DNA from: UBA2239 sp050177075
GTDB lineage: Bacteria; Pseudomonadota; Gammaproteobacteria; Burkholderiales; UBA9220
Length of the DNA: 25,420 bases
NCBI GenBank assembly: GCA_050177075.1
Contig: JBFXHL010000029.1
Coordinates: 1 to 25,420 of the forward strand
Direction of reading: 5' to 3'
Numbering within the stretch: position 1 is the stretch's first letter; each line of letters opens with the position of its first letter. A program made the translations under genes and the position numbers. Shown in pieces: positions 6,364-13,564 of this stretch. Under the pieces are notes generated by a model. That model saw only the letters and a program-made list of their open reading frames with translations, was not told the origin of the DNA and searched no databases.

Positions 6364-7356
6364 TTATGCCCAGCGCATGCCGCCGCGCTGTACCGTGTCG
6401 GCTCCCTCGCTGTCCAGCTTGTCCGGGGCTTCGCCGCGCAGGCCGTAAACCTCGATGTTGTGGTCGGCCAGGGCCTGCAGGTGCTCCAGTTCCTCACGGG
6501 CGCGGGGGTCGTCCTGGAACAGGTGGCGGAAACGCTGCTGGGCCTTGAGGTAGTCGGTCACCGGCTTGATGTCGCGGAGCGGCATGGCGCCGGCCAGACG
6601 TCCCCGCTCCAGCTCGATGATCGGATAAAGCCCCGTCTGTACGGCCAGCCGGGCAACGGCGATGCTCTGGTCCCCCTCGTGGCCCCAGCCCAGGGGGCAG
6701 GGGGCGTGAATCTGGAGGAAAGTGGGCCCTTCGATGGCCAGGGCCCGGCGTACCTTTTTGCGCAGGTCCGAGGGATAGGCTACCGACGCCGTGGCAGCGT
6801 AGGGAATGTGGTGGGCGGCGATGATGGAGATGATGTCCTTCTTCAGATGCCGCTTGCCCATGCGCTCCTTGCCCGGCGGCGAGGTGGTGGTCATGGCCGC
6901 GTGGGGGGTGGAGCTGGAACGCTGGATGCCGGTGTTCATGTAGGCTTCGTTGTCGTAACAGACGTAGAGCACGTTGTGGCCCCGCTCCAGCATCCCGGAC
7001 AGGGCCTGGAAGCCGATGTCGAAGGTGCCGCCGTCGCCGCCCTGGGCGATGACCTTGGTGGACTTGCCCTGGGCCTTCAAGGCCGCTTCCATCCCCGAGG
7101 CGATGGCGCCGGTGTTCTCGAACAGGGAGTGCATCCAGGGTATCCGCCAGGCCGATTCGGGCCAGGGGGTGGTGAAGATTTCCAGGCAGCCGGTGGCGTT
7201 GGCGATCATCACGTCCGGTCCGGCGGATTCCGTCACCAGCCGGGCGGCAAGGGCCTGGCCGCAGCCCAGGCAGGCACGGTGGCCGGACTCCATGGCGCGG
7301 AAACGGAGCTGGCTGTTGCGCAGATCGGGAATGGAGGGCGCGGTGTCGGCGGTCAT
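6364..7356 (-). CDS. porB: 2-oxoacid:acceptor oxidoreductase, beta (TPP-binding) subunit, PorB-like
   Basis: A 330-residue PorB-like subunit. The TPP/Mg motif starts at GDGG (107-110) and ends at Asn136 in YDNEAYMNTG. Four Cys expected to hold the [4Fe-4S] cluster are present: Cys29 and Cys32 (RACLGCGQ), Cys57 (ATGCLEIF) and Cys220 (APCPLGWG). These enzymes oxidatively decarboxylate 2-oxoacids (pyruvate, 2-ketoisovalerate, arylglyoxylates) to acyl-CoA, or run in reverse, in the cytoplasm. A working enzyme normally also needs alpha and gamma domains; neither lies next to this gene, since the upstream neighbour is a divergent cupin gene. The next gene, 13 bases downstream, supplies an NAD(P)/ferredoxin subunit. 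Substrate specificity cannot be read from the sequence. Confidence 0.9.
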   Translation of the reverse strand: MTADTAPSIPDLRNSQLRFRAMESGHRACLGCGQALAARLVTESAGPDVMIANATGCLEIFTTPWPESAWRIPWMHSLFENTGAIASGMEAALKAQGKSTKVIAQGGDGGTFDIGFQALSGMLERGHNVLYVCYDNEAYMNTGIQRSSSTPHAAMTTTSPPGKERMGKRHLKKDIISIIAAHHIPYAATASVAYPSDLRKKVRRALAIEGPTFLQIHAPCPLGWGHEGDQSIAVARLAVQTGLYPIIELERGRLAGAMPLRDIKPVTDYLKAQQRFRHLFQDDPRAREELEHLQALADHNIEVYGLRGEAPDKLDSEGADTVQRGGMRWA

Positions 7357-7400
7357 GTCTTCGGCTCCAGGGGCGGGTTGTTCGTTATTCGTTTTTGCTG

Positions 7401-7437
7401 GCCGCGATCATAGCGGCATAATATGAAACTTATATTA
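7401..7437. promoter_or_regulatory. AT-rich divergent promoter/operator region between porB and the cupin gene
   Basis: The 106-base gap between the two divergent starts contains TAATAT (7419-7424) and ATATTA (7432-7437) inverted around 7 bases, and just beside it GCCGC (7401-7405) inverted to GCGGC (7413-7417). The AT-rich core contrasts with the GC-rich surroundings and can supply -10-like hexamers on both strands. The regulator is unknown. Confidence 0.4.
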
Positions 7438-7462
7438 GTTCACCCATCGTGGAATAGACAAC

Positions 7463-7951
7463 GTGAAAAGCCTTTCCCAAGCCCTCGTCAGCCAATCCCT
7501 CCTCGATGCCGTCAGCCAGACGGCAGCGGAAAGCCCCCGGCGCAGGATGAACCGCAATTTTCACGACACCAACGAGGCGCCCTGCCACCGGCTTCTCAAC
7601 GCCATCGAGCCCGGGTCCTACATCCAGCCCCATCGCCACCTCGACCCCAACAAGGAGGAGTCGATAATCGTGCTGCGTGGCGCTGTGGGGGTGGTTTTTT
7701 TCGATGATGCCGGGCAGGTGCTTGGGACGGCGAGGCTTGTTCCCGGCGGCGAGAATGTGGCGGTGAACATTCCCGTCGGCGCCTACCATTCCGTTCTCGG
7801 CTTGGAGCCGGGGACGGTGTTTTTCGAAGCCAAGGCCGGTCCCTACCTGCCCCTTCTCCCCGCGGAGAAGGCGCCTTGGGCGCCGGGGGAGGGGGATGCG
7901 GGGGCAGAAACTTACTACGCCGGGCTGCTGGCGCAGGTGATGAAGGCCTAA
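7463..7951 (+). CDS. WbuC-family cupin metalloprotein
   Basis: A 162-residue single-domain cupin. The start is GTG at 7463 with GGAA 8 bases upstream; no in-frame ATG gives a better start. The WbuC signature is visible: RRRMNRNFH, then CHRLLNAIEPGSYIQPHRH, where the last two His with the following Glu (KEES) are the likely metal ligands, and the later His in GAYHSVLGLEPG. The C-terminal APWAPGEGD stretch fits my recollection of the family. Some members sit in O-antigen clusters, but here there are no polysaccharide genes, so the role is open. It is followed 18 bases later by a small conserved gene and is divergent from the porB operon. Confidence 0.85.
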   Translation: MKSLSQALVSQSLLDAVSQTAAESPRRRMNRNFHDTNEAPCHRLLNAIEPGSYIQPHRHLDPNKEESIIVLRGAVGVVFFDDAGQVLGTARLVPGGENVAVNIPVGAYHSVLGLEPGTVFFEAKAGPYLPLLPAEKAPWAPGEGDAGAETYYAGLLAQVMKA

Positions 7952-7969
7952 CCAACCAAGGAGGTAACG

Positions 7970-8200
7970 ATGAGCGGAGAAAACAGTACTCGGGTGACCA
8001 TTCTCACGGGCCATTACCGCATCGTGGGGAACATCGACCTGCTCCCGGGGGCACGGGTGACCGATTACCTGGCCGAAGCGCGGGAGTTCTTTGCCGTCAC
8101 CAACGCGGAAGTGTGGGACCTTGACGGCCGCAAGATTTCCGCCGGGGCTTTCATGAACGTCAATCGCAACCGCATTGAAGTCATGATGCCCGAGTCGTAG
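7970..8200 (+). CDS. Small conserved protein (DUF6812-like), function unknown
   Basis: A 76-residue protein with a near-perfect ribosome binding site (AAGGAGGT at 7959-7966), so it is probably well translated. Sequence landmarks are VTILTGHYRIVGNIDLLPGA, VTDYLAEAREFFAVTNAEVW and FMNVNRNRIEVMMPES. It looks like a small beta-strand-rich domain with two hydrophobic strands and no Cys or membrane segment. I believe it belongs to the DUF6812 group, but this is from memory and uncertain. It sits 18 bases after the cupin gene and is likely co-transcribed. Confidence 0.75.
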   Translation: MSGENSTRVTILTGHYRIVGNIDLLPGARVTDYLAEAREFFAVTNAEVWDLDGRKISAGAFMNVNRNRIEVMMPES

Positions 8201-8356
8201 CGCCTGTTTCGGAAAATCCCGCGCCCGATAGTCCGGTGCCGACTGCCGCCCGTTCCGGCCGTGGCATAGGGTTAGTATTTATACGGATTTGCCCGACCCC
8301 GCCTTTTGTTAATATCATTTTTATCATTTTATGGGTAAAAATGTTAGGTGCAAGCC
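8201..8356. promoter_or_regulatory. Intergenic region with AT-rich promoter-like stretch before the first hemerythrin gene
   Basis: The last 90 bases turn sharply AT-rich (GTTAATATCATTTTTATCAT and neighbours at about 8307-8340), unlike the GC-rich first half. It offers several possible -10 elements (TAATAT, TATCAT), but no -35/-10 pair with good spacing stands out. It most likely holds the promoter of the hemerythrin gene. Confidence 0.35.
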
Positions 8357-8770
8357 ATGTCGAATCCGGATCGGGCGGAGTGTCCCAGCGTGGGCTGCGA
8401 AATTCTCGATGCGCAGCATGCCAAGTTGTTTGCGTTGTTCCGGGAGCTCAGGGCGGTGCCCCGGGATGCCGATCCCCTGACGGAGTATCGCTTGGCGTGC
8501 AAGGCCTTGCATGAACTGGTGGACTACACCCGCGTCCACTTCGGGGAGGAGGAACGGCTGTTGGAGGAGGCGGGCTACCCGCATCTCGACGAGCACCGCG
8601 CAGAGCATGACCGCTTTCTCAAGCGGGTGTCCGAACTCGAGGAAAGCATGCACTTCGGCGAAGGCGTCACCTCCCTCAATATCTTCTGCAGCCTGCTGGA
8701 GGAATGGTGGACGAACCATATCCTGAAGTCCGACCGGCAGTACGTCCCGTATCTCCAGTGCGCTTCCTGA
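8357..8770 (+). CDS. Bacteriohemerythrin (complete di-iron site)
   Basis: A 137-residue single-domain hemerythrin. The ATG at 8357 (AGGT about 7 bases upstream) was preferred to the GTG at 8348. All seven ligands of the oxygen-binding di-iron centre can be placed: His21 (DAQHAKLF), His61 and Glu65 (VHFGEEE), His80 and His84 (DEHRAEH), His121 and Asp126 (NHILKSD), with the canonical +4, +4 and +5 spacings. Bacteriohemerythrins bind O2 reversibly in the cytoplasm and serve in oxygen supply, sensing or protection in microaerophiles. A similar gene follows 125 bases downstream with an altered metal site. A hairpin covers the stop codon (8770-8796) but lacks a 3' U-run. Confidence 0.92.
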   Translation: MSNPDRAECPSVGCEILDAQHAKLFALFRELRAVPRDADPLTEYRLACKALHELVDYTRVHFGEEERLLEEAGYPHLDEHRAEHDRFLKRVSELEESMHFGEGVTSLNIFCSLLEEWWTNHILKSDRQYVPYLQCAS

Positions 8771-8793
8771 TTTTTCCTGGCGCTTCCGGGAAA

Positions 8794-8813
8794 AATTAGT
8801 AAAAACCCTAATT
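8794..8813. promoter_or_regulatory. Inverted repeat in the leader of the second hemerythrin gene
   Basis: AATTAG at 8794-8799 is inverted to CTAATT at 8808-8813 around an 8-base spacer. TATTAT at 8857-8862 is a reasonable -10 candidate, but no well-spaced -35 accompanies it. The site could be an operator specific to the second gene. Confidence 0.25.
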
Positions 8814-8895
8814 CATATTCCGGGTTGTCCTGATATCTCCCAAGTGCCGTCCGCCCTATTATTCTCCCAAGGAAGTCCGAAACGGAGAATAAATC

Positions 8896-9312
8896 ATGAA
8901 AAGGGTAGATGCCTACGGCGCAGAATACGAAGCCTTGAGCGGGCAGAACAAGCATCTGCTGGTATTGCTGCAGCAGCTCCGTGGCGCGCGGAGCATCGAG
9001 GACCCCTTGGCGGCGTACCGCTTGTCGTGCGAAACCCTGCGCGAATTGTCCGACTATGTGCGGACCTATTTTGCCGAAGAAGAGCGCCTGATGCGGGAAT
9101 ACGGCTATCCCCAATACGAAGCCCACCGCCGGGAGCATGTGAATTTTCTCGAAACGGTATTGGAAGTGGAGGAGGCCATGCGTACCGGGGAGGAATTGAC
9201 GACCCCGGGCTTCTTCTGCGACATGGTCGGCGAGTGGTGGGAGAAACACGCCCTGGGGCCCGACCAGCAGTTTGCCGCCTACCTTCTGGCCAACGCCACG
9301 GCCGCCGCCTAA
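8896..9312 (+). CDS. Hemerythrin-like protein with altered iron site
   Basis: A 138-residue paralogue of the preceding hemerythrin, with matching helix pattern and the same AYRLSC/EYRLAC, EEERLM/EEERLL and EWW segments. Ligand by ligand, position 25 (myohemerythrin numbering) is Asn18 (SGQNKHLL), position 54 is Tyr58 (TYFAEEE), while Glu62, His77, His81, His118 and Asp123 are retained. In characterised hemerythrins His25 and His54 ligate the O2-binding iron, so that iron site has lost both His ligands while the other site is complete. His20, two residues from the first lost ligand, might compensate, but it falls on another helix face. ATG at 8896 has ACGGAG 9 bases upstream. The protein may bind one iron or a different metal, or act as a partner or sensor (inference). 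Confidence 0.85.
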   Translation: MKRVDAYGAEYEALSGQNKHLLVLLQQLRGARSIEDPLAAYRLSCETLRELSDYVRTYFAEEERLMREYGYPQYEAHRREHVNFLETVLEVEEAMRTGEELTTPGFFCDMVGEWWEKHALGPDQQFAAYLLANATAAA

Positions 9313-9325
9313 GCCGGAAAAGGGC

Positions 9326-9601
9326 TCAGGCCGTCTCCCGTCGTTCGAAGGAAAAGTATTCGCCCGAGCCTTCCGATACCTCCACCTGTTCCACCCGCGC
9401 GGCATCCGGACCGCGCCGGGACCAGGCGACAAGGGTTTCGACGTCGGCCTCCTCGCCCTGGACCATCGCCTCCACCCATCCTTCCCGTCGGTTGCGCACC
9501 CAGCCGGTGACGTTCAGCGCCTCGGCCTGAAAGCGCATCGACTCCCGAAACCACACCCCTTGAACGCGGCCCCTGATGACGAGGTGCTTGGTGACGCGCA
9601 T
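9326..9601 (-). CDS. acyP: Acylphosphatase
   Basis: A 91-residue acylphosphatase, which hydrolyses acyl phosphates such as carbamoyl phosphate and 1,3-bisphosphoglycerate. The phosphate-binding loop GRVQGVWFR ends at catalytic Arg19, and Asn37 lies in VTGWVRNRREG, both as in the family. Length is typical. It lies 7 bases after the cyclic-nucleotide-fold gene and ends 13 bases from the convergent hemerythrin gene. It probably shares the metG transcript or that of the gene before it. Confidence 0.93.
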   Translation of the reverse strand: MRVTKHLVIRGRVQGVWFRESMRFQAEALNVTGWVRNRREGWVEAMVQGEEADVETLVAWSRRGPDAARVEQVEVSEGSGEYFSFERRETA

Positions 9602-9608
9602 GGAGGAA

Positions 9609-10094
9609 TCAGTATTTCCCGTGCTGACGGGAAATGTAATTCGAAAGCTCGATGTATTGCAGGTTCATGCGCCGCAGGATGGCGTGGACCGTGCGCAAGA
9701 TGGCGCGCATCACCCGGTAGGCCAGCCAGGGCTGGTTGTTCACCAGGGCCTCGAAGGCGCTGCGCTCGAGGATGAACACTTCGGTGATGCCGATGGAGCG
9801 CAGGGTGGCGCTGTGGGGCTGGCCGTCGATGAAGCCCAGTTCCCCGGCCATGTCGCCCGGATTGAGGACGTGGAGGGACACCCATTCGCCGCCGGAGGTT
9901 TTCTTGCACACCGCCAGGGCGCCGTCGATGACCAGGTACAGGCTGTGGTCGACGAGCCCTTCCTCGATGAGAATTTCCTCGCCGGTCAGGGTGCGGCGGG
10001 TGACGATATTCGCCAGCACGGCGCACTCCTCGGGGGAGAGTTCTTCTCCCAGGGAGGAGTCGCGCAAGATGGTGATCGTGTCGTTGTCGGCCAT
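9609..10094 (-). CDS. Cyclic nucleotide-binding-fold protein without effector domain
   Basis: A 161-residue protein consisting of one CRP-type beta-barrel domain (about 15-130) plus a C-terminal helical segment; no helix-turn-helix or kinase domain is present. The phosphate-binding cassette reads GELGFIDGQPHSATLR. The Gly-Glu-Leu is kept, but the Arg that contacts the cyclic phosphate in CRP (Arg82, in the ERSA sequence) is His here (PHSA). Binding of cAMP, cGMP or c-di-GMP is therefore doubtful, and the domain may sense something else or act by protein contact. It is 60 bases downstream of metG and 7 bases upstream of acyP. Confidence 0.85.
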   Translation of the reverse strand: MADNDTITILRDSSLGEELSPEECAVLANIVTRRTLTGEEILIEEGLVDHSLYLVIDGALAVCKKTSGGEWVSLHVLNPGDMAGELGFIDGQPHSATLRSIGITEVFILERSAFEALVNNQPWLAYRVMRAILRTVHAILRRMNLQYIELSNYISRQHGKY

Positions 10095-10154
10095 GGAGGG
10101 TGCCTTTCCGGGTGATGGGATTCACCACCCAGTGTAGCCCATCCCGGGAGGGGT

Positions 10155-12221
10155 TTACTTCACCTTCATGCCCGGCTGGGCGCCCTCGTCCGGGCTGAGG
10201 ATGAAGAGGCCCGGCTCGCTGCCCGAAGCGGCCAGCACCATGCCCTCGGACAGGCCGAATTTCATCTTGCGCGGCGCCAGGTTGGCCACCATCACCGTCA
10301 GACGCCCCACCAGCTTTTCCGGCGCGTAGGCGGACTTGATGCCGGCGAACACCTGGCGGGTGCCCAGTTCGCCCACGTCCAGGGTCAGGCGCAGCAGCTT
10401 GTCGGCGCCTTCCACGTGCTCGGCGGCGGCGATGCGGGCGATGCGCAGGTCCACCTTGGCGAAGTCGTCGATGGAAATGTGGGCCTCGGCGGCGGGCTTG
10501 GCCTCGTTCTGCTGCTTCTCGCCGTGGCGGGCCTGGGAATGGGTTTCGGGGGCGGGGGCGAGGGATTGTTTGTTGGCGTCGATCATGGCTTCCACTTGTT
10601 TCGGGTCGATACGGGTCATCAGGTGCTGGTAGGGGCGGATTTCGTGGCCCAGCAGCAGAGTCTGGGCATCGCTCCATTGCAGCGCCGGGATGTTGAGGAA
10701 GGCTTCCACCTCCGCCGCCAGCTTCGGCAGCACCGGCTTGAGGTAGAGGGTGAGGAGGCGGAACAGGTTGAGGGAGACGCTACATACCTCGTGCAGATTG
10801 ACTTCCTGGCCGTCCTGCTTGGCCAGCTCCCAGGGTTTGTGCTCGTCCACGTACTGGTTGGCGAGGTCGGTGAGGCGCATCACTTCGCGGATGGCCTTGC
10901 CGTACTCGCGGGCATCGTAGAAGGCGGCAATTTCCGCCGCCGATTGCTTGAGTTGGTCGAGGAGGGCCGTGTTGCCGATATTGTCCGCCAGTTTGCCGCC
11001 GAAGCGCTTGGTAATGAACCCCGCCGCCCGGCTGGCGATGTTGACGTACTTGCCGATGAGGTCGCTGTTCACCCGGGCGGTGAAGTCGTCGAGATTCAAG
11101 TCGATGTCGTCCACGCCGTTGCCCAGCTTGGCGGCGAAGTAGTAGCGCAGGTATTCCGGGTTCTTCAGGTGATCCAGGTAGCTGCGGGCGGTGATGAAGG
11201 TGCCGCGGGACTTGGACATCTTCTGGCCGTTGACGGTGAGGAAGCCGTGGGCGAAGACGCCCGTCGGCGTGCGGTAGTCGGCGAACTCCAGTTCGGCGGG
11301 CCAGAACAAGGCGTGGAAGTAGAGGATGTCCTTGCCGATGAAGTGATACACCTCGGTGCCGGCCTTGGCCGCCTTCTCCCGGTCCCAGTAGTCGTCGAAG
11401 TCGATATTCTCGCGGGCGCACAGGTTCTTGAAGCTGCCCATGTAGCCGATGGGAGCGTCGAGCCAGACATAAAAGTACTTGCCCGGCGCGTCGGGAATTT
11501 CGAAGCCGAAGTAGGGGGCGTCGCGGGAAATGTCCCAGTCCGACAGGCCGCCCTCCAGCCATTCGTTGAGCTTGTTGGCGGCGGCGTCCTGGACCTGGGG
11601 CGGGGTGATCCAGCCCTTGAGGAAGTCGCGGCAGCGCTCGTCGGAGAGCTTGAAGAAGTAGTGGTCGGAGGACTTGCGCACCGGCTTGGCGCCGGAGACG
11701 GCGGAGTAGGGCTCGATCAGTTCCGTGGGCTGGTAGGCGGCGCCGCACGCCTCGCAGGAGTCCCCATACTGGTCCTTGGCGTGGCACTTGGGGCACTCGC
11801 CCTTGATGAAGCGGTCCGGCAGGAACATGTTCTTCACCGGGTCGTAGAACTGCTCGATGGAGCGTACTTCGATCAGGCCCTGGGCCTTCAGCTTGGCGTA
11901 GATGTCGTTGGCGTAGTGGCGGGTTTCCAGGGAGTTGGTCGAGTAGTAGTTGTCGAAGCCCACCAGGAAGCCGTCGAAGTCCGCCTTGTGCTCCTGCCAA
12001 ACCTTGGCGATCAGTTCCTCGGGGGTGATGCCTTCCTTTTCCGCCCGCAGCATGATGGGGGTGCCGTGGGTGTCGTCGGCGCAGACGTAGTGGCAGCTGT
12101 GGCCCTGCATTTTCTGGAAGCGGACCCAGATGTCGGTCTGGATGTATTCCACCAGATGGCCGAGGTGAATGCTCCCGTTGGCGTAGGGCAGGGCGGAGGT
12201 GACGAGGATTTTGCGGGACAT
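10155..12221 (-). CDS. metG: Methionyl-tRNA synthetase
   Basis: A 688-residue class I aminoacyl-tRNA synthetase that charges tRNA-Met. HLGH at 19-22 (HIGH motif), the zinc knuckle CPKC...CEAC at Cys143, 146, 156 and 159, KMSKS at 334-338, the anticodon-binding helical domain in the middle, and a C-terminal tRNA-binding (Trbp111-like) domain from about 580 containing the FAKVDLRIARI strand. This is the long, dimeric E. coli type. It is divergent from apbC across 198 bases. TACAAT on the minus strand (12254-12259) is a possible -10. Downstream on the same strand lie the cyclic-nucleotide-fold protein and acyP. Confidence 0.98.
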   Translation of the reverse strand: MSRKILVTSALPYANGSIHLGHLVEYIQTDIWVRFQKMQGHSCHYVCADDTHGTPIMLRAEKEGITPEELIAKVWQEHKADFDGFLVGFDNYYSTNSLETRHYANDIYAKLKAQGLIEVRSIEQFYDPVKNMFLPDRFIKGECPKCHAKDQYGDSCEACGAAYQPTELIEPYSAVSGAKPVRKSSDHYFFKLSDERCRDFLKGWITPPQVQDAAANKLNEWLEGGLSDWDISRDAPYFGFEIPDAPGKYFYVWLDAPIGYMGSFKNLCARENIDFDDYWDREKAAKAGTEVYHFIGKDILYFHALFWPAELEFADYRTPTGVFAHGFLTVNGQKMSKSRGTFITARSYLDHLKNPEYLRYYFAAKLGNGVDDIDLNLDDFTARVNSDLIGKYVNIASRAAGFITKRFGGKLADNIGNTALLDQLKQSAAEIAAFYDAREYGKAIREVMRLTDLANQYVDEHKPWELAKQDGQEVNLHEVCSVSLNLFRLLTLYLKPVLPKLAAEVEAFLNIPALQWSDAQTLLLGHEIRPYQHLMTRIDPKQVEAMIDANKQSLAPAPETHSQARHGEKQQNEAKPAAEAHISIDDFAKVDLRIARIAAAEHVEGADKLLRLTLDVGELGTRQVFAGIKSAYAPEKLVGRLTVMVANLAPRKMKFGLSEGMVLAASGSEPGLFILSPDEGAQPGMKVK

Positions 12222-12419
12222 GGCGGTTTTTCTGGGGAAACGTCAAAACCCGAATTGTAATGGAAATGCCCGTCAGGCGGAAAACGGCAGGCAATAACAA
12301 AGTAAATTTGTCGGGAATAAGGGATTTGAATAAAATGGGGGCTTGGTAAGGTCCCCCGCGGGGGATTATTTGTTAAACTTGCACCTTTTCGTGCAGAACC
12401 CAGATTTAGAGGATTCGTA
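12222..12419. promoter_or_regulatory. Divergent promoter region between metG and apbC with a perfect palindrome
   Basis: The 198-base gap contains TCCCCCGCGGGGGA, a perfect 14-base palindrome at 12352-12365, and a small hairpin TGCAC-CTTTTC-GTGCA at 12380-12395 within the apbC leader. AT-rich stretches flank the palindrome. For metG, TACAAT (minus strand, 12254-12259) is a -10 candidate. No -35 of good quality was recognised for either gene, so exact promoters are uncertain. Confidence 0.4.
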
Positions 12420-13505
12420 ATGGCGATTTCCGAACAGCAAGTACAGGCCGCCCTCCAGGAACTGATCGACCCCAACACGGGCCGTGATTTTGTCTCCGGC
12501 AAGAGCGTCAAGAACATCCAGATCGACGGCGACAAGGTCAGCGTCGACATCGTCGTCGGCTACCCGGCCAAGACCGTCCAGGGCCAGCTCGCCTCCCTGG
12601 TGGCTGATAAGCTCAAGGCCGCCGGCGCAGCCGATGCCGCCGTCAATGTCTCCTGGAAGATCGTTTCCCACAGCGTCCAGCGTGGCGTGGAACTGGTGAA
12701 GGGCGTGAAGAATATCGTCGCCGTGGCTTCCGGCAAAGGCGGCGTGGGCAAGTCCACCACCGCCGTCAACCTGGCCCTGGCCCTGGCCGCCGAGGGCGCC
12801 AAGGTGGGCATCCTGGACGCCGACATCTACGGCCCTTCCCAGCCCACCATGCTGGGCATCCACGGCCGCCCCGAGGCGGTGGACAATCAGACCCTGGAGC
12901 CCATGACCGGCCACGGCCTGCAGGCCATGTCCATCGGCTTCCTGATCGATGTCGAGACCCCCATGGTGTGGCGTGGCCCCATGGTCACCCAGGCCCTGGA
13001 GCAGCTGGTGCACAATACCCACTGGCAGGACCTGGACTATCTGGTGGTCGACTTGCCCCCGGGCACCGGCGACGTGCAGCTGACCCTGGCCCAGAAGGTG
13101 CCGGTGACCGGCTCCGTGATCGTCACCACGCCCCAGGACATCGCCCTGATCGATGCCCGCAAGGCCCTGAAGATGTTCGAGAAAGTGGGCATCCCCATCC
13201 TCGGCATCGTGGAGAACATGAGCCTGCACATTTGCTCCAACTGCGGCCACGAAGAACGCATCTTCGGCGAGGGCGGCGGCGAGAAGATGTGCCAGGACTA
13301 CAACACCGAGTTCCTCGGCGCGCTGCCCCTGGACATCACCATCCGCCAGGGCACCGACGAGGGCAAGCCAACGGTGGTGGCCGACCCGGATGGCCGGGTG
13401 GCGGAAATCTACCGCGGCATCGCCCGTCGGGTAGCGGCGAAGATCGCCAAGCAGGCGGAAGACCACAGCCGGAAATTTCCGAAAATCGTCATACAAAACA
13501 CGTAA
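12420..13505 (+). CDS. apbC: Iron-sulfur cluster carrier protein ApbC/Mrp
   Basis: A 361-residue Mrp/Nbp35-family P-loop ATPase that carries [4Fe-4S] clusters to apoproteins in the cytoplasm. It has an N-terminal MIP18 (DUF59-like) domain (about 1-90), deviant Walker A GKGGVGKS at 105-112, switch segments DADIYGPSQP (134-143) and DLPPGTGD (211-218), and the metal-binding CSNC pair at Cys272 and Cys275. ATG at 12420 is preceded by GAGGA. dcd follows 68 bases later. The redox enzymes in the window would be plausible clients. Confidence 0.97.
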   Translation: MAISEQQVQAALQELIDPNTGRDFVSGKSVKNIQIDGDKVSVDIVVGYPAKTVQGQLASLVADKLKAAGAADAAVNVSWKIVSHSVQRGVELVKGVKNIVAVASGKGGVGKSTTAVNLALALAAEGAKVGILDADIYGPSQPTMLGIHGRPEAVDNQTLEPMTGHGLQAMSIGFLIDVETPMVWRGPMVTQALEQLVHNTHWQDLDYLVVDLPPGTGDVQLTLAQKVPVTGSVIVTTPQDIALIDARKALKMFEKVGIPILGIVENMSLHICSNCGHEERIFGEGGGEKMCQDYNTEFLGALPLDITIRQGTDEGKPTVVADPDGRVAEIYRGIARRVAAKIAKQAEDHSRKFPKIVIQNT

Positions 13506-13536
13506 GGTGACAGGCGTGCGGCGGAAAAATGCTTCT

Positions 13537-13564
13537 CCTCACGCCTTACACCTCACTCCTCACG
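13537..13564 (+). repeat. Four tandem heptamers (CCTCACG-like) between apbC and dcd
   Basis: CCTCACG, CCTTACA, CCTCACT and CCTCACG follow each other without gaps just before the dcd ribosome binding site. This pyrimidine-rich motif resembles intergenic CTCACGCCTCAC strings I have seen in betaproteobacterial genomes. It is not coding, since the dcd start at 13574 is downstream of it. Confidence 0.6.

Noticed and set aside
7847..7907. REP-like palindromes (CCTTCTCC...GGAGAAGG, GGCGCC-TTG-GGCGCC) within the end of the cupin gene
   Set aside because: They resemble dispersed palindromic repeats, but the encoded PAEKAPWAPGEGD tail agrees with my memory of the WbuC family, so chance in GC-rich coding DNA is the simpler reading. 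A genome-wide copy count would decide.
8770..8796. Hairpin as an intrinsic terminator of the first hemerythrin
   Set aside because: The U-run is on the 5' side of the stem and A on the 3' side, so it is not a standard terminator on either strand.
10416..12260. 614-residue plus-strand open frame opposite metG
   Set aside because: It is the antisense shadow of a certain metG gene; high GC keeps opposing frames open and the translation is Val/Gly/Leu-rich without domains.
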